Assembly: GCA_934716785.1 (NCBI GenBank)
Contig: CAKUYM010000039.1
Location: 1-19,686, forward strand
Reading direction: 5' to 3'
Source of the DNA: an uncultured Bacteroides sp.
GTDB lineage: Bacteria > Bacteroidota > Bacteroidia > Bacteroidales > Bacteroidaceae
DNA: 19,686 nucleotides
The position numbers were made by a program, and so were the translations under genes. The notes beneath the pieces were generated by a model. It worked only from the letters and a program-made list of their open reading frames with translations. It was not told the origin of the DNA and ran no database searches. Position 1 is the stretch's first letter. The number at the start of each line of letters is the position of its first letter. Below are positions 16,402-19,686 of this stretch, in pieces.

Positions 16402-17661
16402 TTAATCTGCTCTAAGTGCTTCAATCGGTCGGATGCTGACTGCCTTTCGGGCGGGGAACAGTCCTGCCAACGTTCCGGCTATTACTAATGTGAGTGTGGC
16501 CTGTATGGCAATTCTTATATCGACGGTCGGATTCAGGAACACTGTTTCTGTCCACATTCCGGTGTCCATCGTCTGATTTCCGAAAGCGCTGTTCATCCAT
16601 TCGGTCACTCCGATGCCTGCTACCATACCGATATATCCGAATACGGTGGTGATGGTGACGCTTTCAACGATTATCAGCCAAAGGATGGAGAGCGGCTTGG
16701 CTCCCAAAGCCTTGCGGATTCCAAACTCACGGGTGCGTTCTTTTACGGTAATCAGCATGATATTGGAGACCCCCACAATGCCGCTCAGCAGAGTGAAAAT
16801 GCCGATTACCCAAATCGCAATGCGGAGCATACTTGACCCTTGCTGCTGTTGCAGGTAGTTGGTGAACCGATTCCATATCCAAATGGCGCTATGGTCGGTC
16901 GGGTCGAAACGATGATTGACTCCGATCACTTTGCGATAACGGGCTTCAAATTCTTTGTTGGCTTCCATCGTTTCCATGTTTTGGGTGGTCATGATAAGGT
17001 TGTTCAGCTTGTCTCCTTTGTTATAGATTGTTTGCAGGGTGGTAAAAGGAATGTAAGCGTCACTGTCACCGCTGTCTCCTTTATCATTATAGAGTCCCAC
17101 TACCTGATAAACCACGCTGTTTGCATTCACAAACTGTCCGATAGGTTCCGTATGGGTTTTGTCGAAAAGAATTTCAGCTGTTTTCTTGTGGAGTACGATG
17201 ACTTTCCGGCGTTCCTTAATATCAATTTCGTTGATAAAACGCCCTTTGAAGAGTTTCACAACCTCCACCTCCGTATGATTGGGGTATACGCCGGCAAGGC
17301 CCAGACTCATATATTCTTGTCCGAAGCTGAGAGTGACTTCTCCTTGCCATAGAGTGGCTCCGGCTTTTATTACGTGGTCGGGGAAGTAGTGGGCGGTGGC
17401 ATCCACGTCTTTGTTGTCCAACTGTATCCGTCGTCCTTCTTTCAGCCCGTCGTAGGATTTGCTTGTCCATCCCGGATAAATCTTGATGGAGTTCATGGCC
17501 CGTTCCGAAGCCGATTGCTCGAATGCGTGAATCAGCCCGTTGCCTGCACCAAGCAGGACGATAAGCATAAAGATTCCCCATGCTACGGCAAATCCGGTGA
17601 GGAACGTCCTTAGCTTGTTGCGCTTGATGGTGCTGTATATTTCTTGCCAAATGTCAATCAT
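16402..17661 (-). CDS. MacB/FtsX-like ABC transporter permease, first of two
   Basis: This 419-residue protein has membrane helices at about 20-40, 279-303, 326-350 and 383-403, and a periplasmic MacB-type core domain between the first two. Typical motifs are VSNIMLITVKERTREFGIRK with ALGA following, and the ending RKAVSIRPIEALRAD. It converts ATPase cycles into mechanical transmission through the periplasm rather than transport across the inner membrane, as known for MacB. It follows the ATPase gene by 39 bp and nearly touches the second permease gene. The two permeases are clearly divergent in sequence, which points to an old duplication and a heterodimer. Substrate is unknown: drug, peptide and lipid export are all possible. 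Confidence 0.94.
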   Translation of the reverse strand: MIDIWQEIYSTIKRNKLRTFLTGFAVAWGIFMLIVLLGAGNGLIHAFEQSASERAMNSIKIYPGWTSKSYDGLKEGRRIQLDNKDVDATAHYFPDHVIKAGATLWQGEVTLSFGQEYMSLGLAGVYPNHTEVEVVKLFKGRFINEIDIKERRKVIVLHKKTAEILFDKTHTEPIGQFVNANSVVYQVVGLYNDKGDSGDSDAYIPFTTLQTIYNKGDKLNNLIMTTQNMETMEANKEFEARYRKVIGVNHRFDPTDHSAIWIWNRFTNYLQQQQGSSMLRIAIWVIGIFTLLSGIVGVSNIMLITVKERTREFGIRKALGAKPLSILWLIIVESVTITTVFGYIGMVAGIGVTEWMNSAFGNQTMDTGMWTETVFLNPTVDIRIAIQATLTLVIAGTLAGLFPARKAVSIRPIEALRAD

Positions 17662-17700
17662 GATAATGCTTGTATAATAGTAGTGGTGATGGATTTAATT

Positions 17701-18417
17701 CTATTTCATGATGCCGTTCTTGCCGAAGGGAGAAGCGTCATGGTCGATATTGTCCTCAATCCGCTCGATAATGCCGTCTTTGATATGTATAATCTTGTCG
17801 GTCTGGTTGGCAACCCCGCTTTCGTGTGTGACGACGATAATTGTCATTCCCGTCCGGTGCAGGTCTTTCAGAATCTGCATCACTTCCACGGATGTTTTAC
17901 TGTCCAAGGCTCCGGTCGGCTCGTCCGCCAGGATAATTTGCGGTTGGGTGATGAGTGCGCGGGCGATGGCTACACGCTGTTTCTGTCCGCCGCTCATCTC
18001 GTTGGGCATGTGGTGTGCCCAGTCTTTCAAGCCCAGCCGGTCGAGATATTCCAATGCAAGCGCGTTTCTTTTCTTACGGCTCACCCCTTGGTAGAATAGA
18101 GGAAGGGCTACGTTCTCTACGGCATCTTTGAAAGAAATCAGGTTGAACGACTGGAAGATGAAGCCTATCATGCGATTCCGGTATTCGGCAGCCTTGGTCT
18201 CACTCAGATTCTTGATAAGTACGTTGTTCAGATAATAATCTCCGGTATCGTAATTGTCAAGGATGCCTAATATATTAAGTAAGGTTGATTTGCCCGAACC
18301 CGATGCCCCCATGATGGAGACAAACTCGCCCTGTTCTATATGGAGGTTGATGCCTTTGAGCACATGAAGCGGTGCTCCGTTGTTATAAGTCTTGTTGACA
18401 TTGGTTAGTTGTATCAC
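17701..18417 (-). CDS. MacB/LolD-type ABC transporter ATP-binding protein
   Basis: This 238-residue cytoplasmic ATPase has Walker A at 37-45 (GASGSGKST), a Q-loop (IFQSFNLIS), the ABC signature MSGGQKQRVAIARAL, Walker B with D-loop (IILADEPTGALDS) and the switch histidine (VVTHES). The start codon is GTG at 18415-18417: no in-frame ATG exists at the right place, and the family begins exactly with this (M/V)IQLTNVNKTY sequence. A short C-terminal extension (NIDHDASPFGKNGIMK) follows the core. It is the first gene of the efflux operon and drives both permeases. GTG may lower its translation relative to the partners. Confidence 0.95.
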   Translation of the reverse strand: MIQLTNVNKTYNNGAPLHVLKGINLHIEQGEFVSIMGASGSGKSTLLNILGILDNYDTGDYYLNNVLIKNLSETKAAEYRNRMIGFIFQSFNLISFKDAVENVALPLFYQGVSRKKRNALALEYLDRLGLKDWAHHMPNEMSGGQKQRVAIARALITQPQIILADEPTGALDSKTSVEVMQILKDLHRTGMTIIVVTHESGVANQTDKIIHIKDGIIERIEDNIDHDASPFGKNGIMK

Positions 18418-18518
18418 AGTTTTCTTTATTTAGTTTTTGTTTTCTGATGATTTTCTACTATTAGACGGTCGTAAGATACGAAAAGTTGCAAAGAGGGTGA
18501 ACTTTTTTTGAAAAACAT

Positions 18519-18549
18519 TTTGTAGACTCAATCTTCTTTACGTAATTTG
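18519..18549 (+). promoter_or_regulatory. Possible promoter for the ROK kinase gene
   Basis: TTTG (18519-18522) is followed after 20 nt by TAATTTG (18543-18549), one base shorter than the -7 consensus TAnnTTTG. It lies 47 nt before the ATG at 18597 in the 179-bp divergent intergenic region. No comparable match was found facing the ABC operon. Confidence 0.35.
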
Positions 18550-18596
18550 TGTGCAGTAAACTTAATGATTAACTAACCCTTTTAAATAAAAGTATC

Positions 18597-19577
18597 ATGA
18601 ATTCAAACATGGAGAAACCCTACGTAGTAGGAATTGACATAGGCGGAACGAATACCGTCTTTGGTATTGTGGACGCGCGCGGAACTATTATTGCCAGTAG
18701 TTCAATCAAAACATCCGGTTATCCTACAGTGGAAGAGTATGCAGACGAAGTGTGCAAAAACCTGCTTCCGTTGATTATCGCCAACGGTGGCGTTGATAAA
18801 ATCAGAGGTATCGGTGTCGGTGCTCCGAATGGCAACTACTATACGGGAACTATTGAATTTGCTCCGAACTTGCCGTGGAAAGGTATCCTTCCGTTGGCTG
18901 CCATGTTTGAAGAAAGATTAGGTATCCCTACTGCTTTGACAAACGACGCGAATGCTGCTGCTATCGGTGAGATGACTTACGGTGCGGCTCGCGGTATGAA
19001 GGACTTTATCATGATTACATTAGGAACCGGTGTGGGTAGCGGTATCGTTATCAACGGTCAGATGGTGTATGGTCATGATGGTTTTGCCGGTGAGTTGGGT
19101 CATGTCATTGCCCGTCGCGGTGGTCGTATCTGCGGTTGCGGTCGTAAGGGCTGTCTGGAGACTTATTGTTCGGCTACCGGTGTGGCACGTACAGCGCGCG
19201 AGTTCCTTGCTGCCCGTACGGATGCCAGTCTGCTTCGTAACATCCCGGCAGAAAACATCACATCAAAAGATGTATATGATGCAGCCGTGCAGGGTGATGC
19301 ATTAGCGCAGGAGATCTTCGATTTCACCGGTAACATCTTGGGTGAAGCATTGGCGGATGCTATTGCATTCTCCAGTCCTGAAGCTATCGTGCTGTTCGGT
19401 GGTCTGGCAAAATCAGGCGACTATATCATGAAACCGATTCAGAAGTCAATCGACGAGAATGTTCTGAATATCTATAAAGGCAAAACGAAATTGCTCGTTT
19501 CCGAACTGAAAGATTCTGATGCTGCCGTATTGGGTGCCAGTGCTTTGGCTTGGGAACTGAAAGATATCAAGGAATAA
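18597..19577 (+). CDS. ROK-family sugar kinase, glucokinase type
   Basis: This 326-residue cytoplasmic kinase probably phosphorylates glucose or a related hexose at C6 using ATP. The ATP-binding loop DIGGTN lies at 14-19, the catalytic base region NDANAAA has D117, and a second phosphate loop GTGVG is at 143-147. The ROK signature GELGHVIARRGG runs into the zinc motif CGCGRKGCLE (C179, C181, C186, with H169). Its form fits Bacteroidetes ROK glucokinases rather than the ROK transcriptional repressors, since no DNA-binding domain precedes the kinase. N-acetylhexosamine or mannose as substrate cannot be excluded. ATG at 18597 was chosen; ATG 18609 is possible. It stands alone on the plus strand with its own terminator. 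Confidence 0.94.
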   Translation: MNSNMEKPYVVGIDIGGTNTVFGIVDARGTIIASSSIKTSGYPTVEEYADEVCKNLLPLIIANGGVDKIRGIGVGAPNGNYYTGTIEFAPNLPWKGILPLAAMFEERLGIPTALTNDANAAAIGEMTYGAARGMKDFIMITLGTGVGSGIVINGQMVYGHDGFAGELGHVIARRGGRICGCGRKGCLETYCSATGVARTAREFLAARTDASLLRNIPAENITSKDVYDAAVQGDALAQEIFDFTGNILGEALADAIAFSSPEAIVLFGGLAKSGDYIMKPIQKSIDENVLNIYKGKTKLLVSELKDSDAAVLGASALAWELKDIKE

Positions 19578-19606
19578 TATCAGTTTTACAAATAAAGGTA
19601 ATGAAA

Positions 19607-19640
19607 ATCTCCGAGGGCTGTTGCTCTCGGGGATTTTTTT
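19607..19640 (+). terminator. Intrinsic terminator after the ROK kinase gene
   Basis: A 12-bp stem (19607-19618 with 19623-19634, allowing two G-T wobbles) closes a TGTT loop and runs into a T-run at 19634-19640, 30 nt after the stop codon. This is the clearest terminator in the window. Confidence 0.85.
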
Positions 19641-19686
19641 ATCTCCGCCGGGAGAGACCGGAAGAGGTCATAAAAAAGGGAACCTC

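Noticed and set aside
16840..17352. Plus-strand 170-codon frame
   Set aside because: Antisense to the first MacB-like permease gene, with no recognisable motif.

Overview
The window looks like a chromosomal segment of a gut Bacteroides, or a very close relative. The evidence is a polysaccharide-utilisation-type locus (PUL) with a SusC/SusD pair, an ECF sigma/FecR pair matching an STN domain on the SusC protein, Ser-type sulfatases, promoter-like matches to the Bacteroides -33 TTTG / -7 TAnnTTTG pattern, and mostly SD-poor starts. All genes except the last lie on the minus strand.

Region 1 (1-2158) is accessory-looking. It holds the 5' part of a YhcG/DUF1016-type PD-(D/E)XK nuclease gene, interrupted by one in-frame TAA while the frame stays open on both sides. 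Next comes about 1.2 kb with no convincing gene but dense in repeats: three hairpins at 1002-1174, four near-palindromic 10-mers at an exact 22-bp period (1673-1748), and nine copies of TTTCTCAT/ATGAGAAA (1380-2038). It reads as the regulatory or origin-like remnant of a lost or decayed mobile element. This is the part of the window that known gene families do not explain.

Region 2 (2159-12508) is a compact PUL read right to left: ECF sigma factor, FecR-type anti-sigma factor, SusC-like TonB-dependent transporter with STN domain, SusD-like lipoprotein, and two Ser-type sulfatases. No glycoside hydrolase or lyase is present. The inferred logic is that the transporter senses its ligand through the STN domain, FecR releases the sigma factor, and transcription of the transporter and sulfatases rises. 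The substrate is presumably a sulfated glycan or oligosaccharide. Hairpins sit at three junctions: fecR/susC, susD/sulfatase and sulfatase/sulfatase.

Region 3 (12647-18417) is a five-gene tripartite efflux operon of MacAB-TolC type: ATPase (GTG start), two separate FtsX/MacB-like permeases, HlyD/MacA-like adaptor and TolC-like outer-membrane protein. All are tightly spaced on the minus strand.

Region 4 (18418-19686) is a divergent intergenic region followed by a plus-strand ROK-family sugar kinase (glucokinase type) with a clear intrinsic terminator. No tRNA, rRNA, CRISPR array, transposase or integrase was seen.
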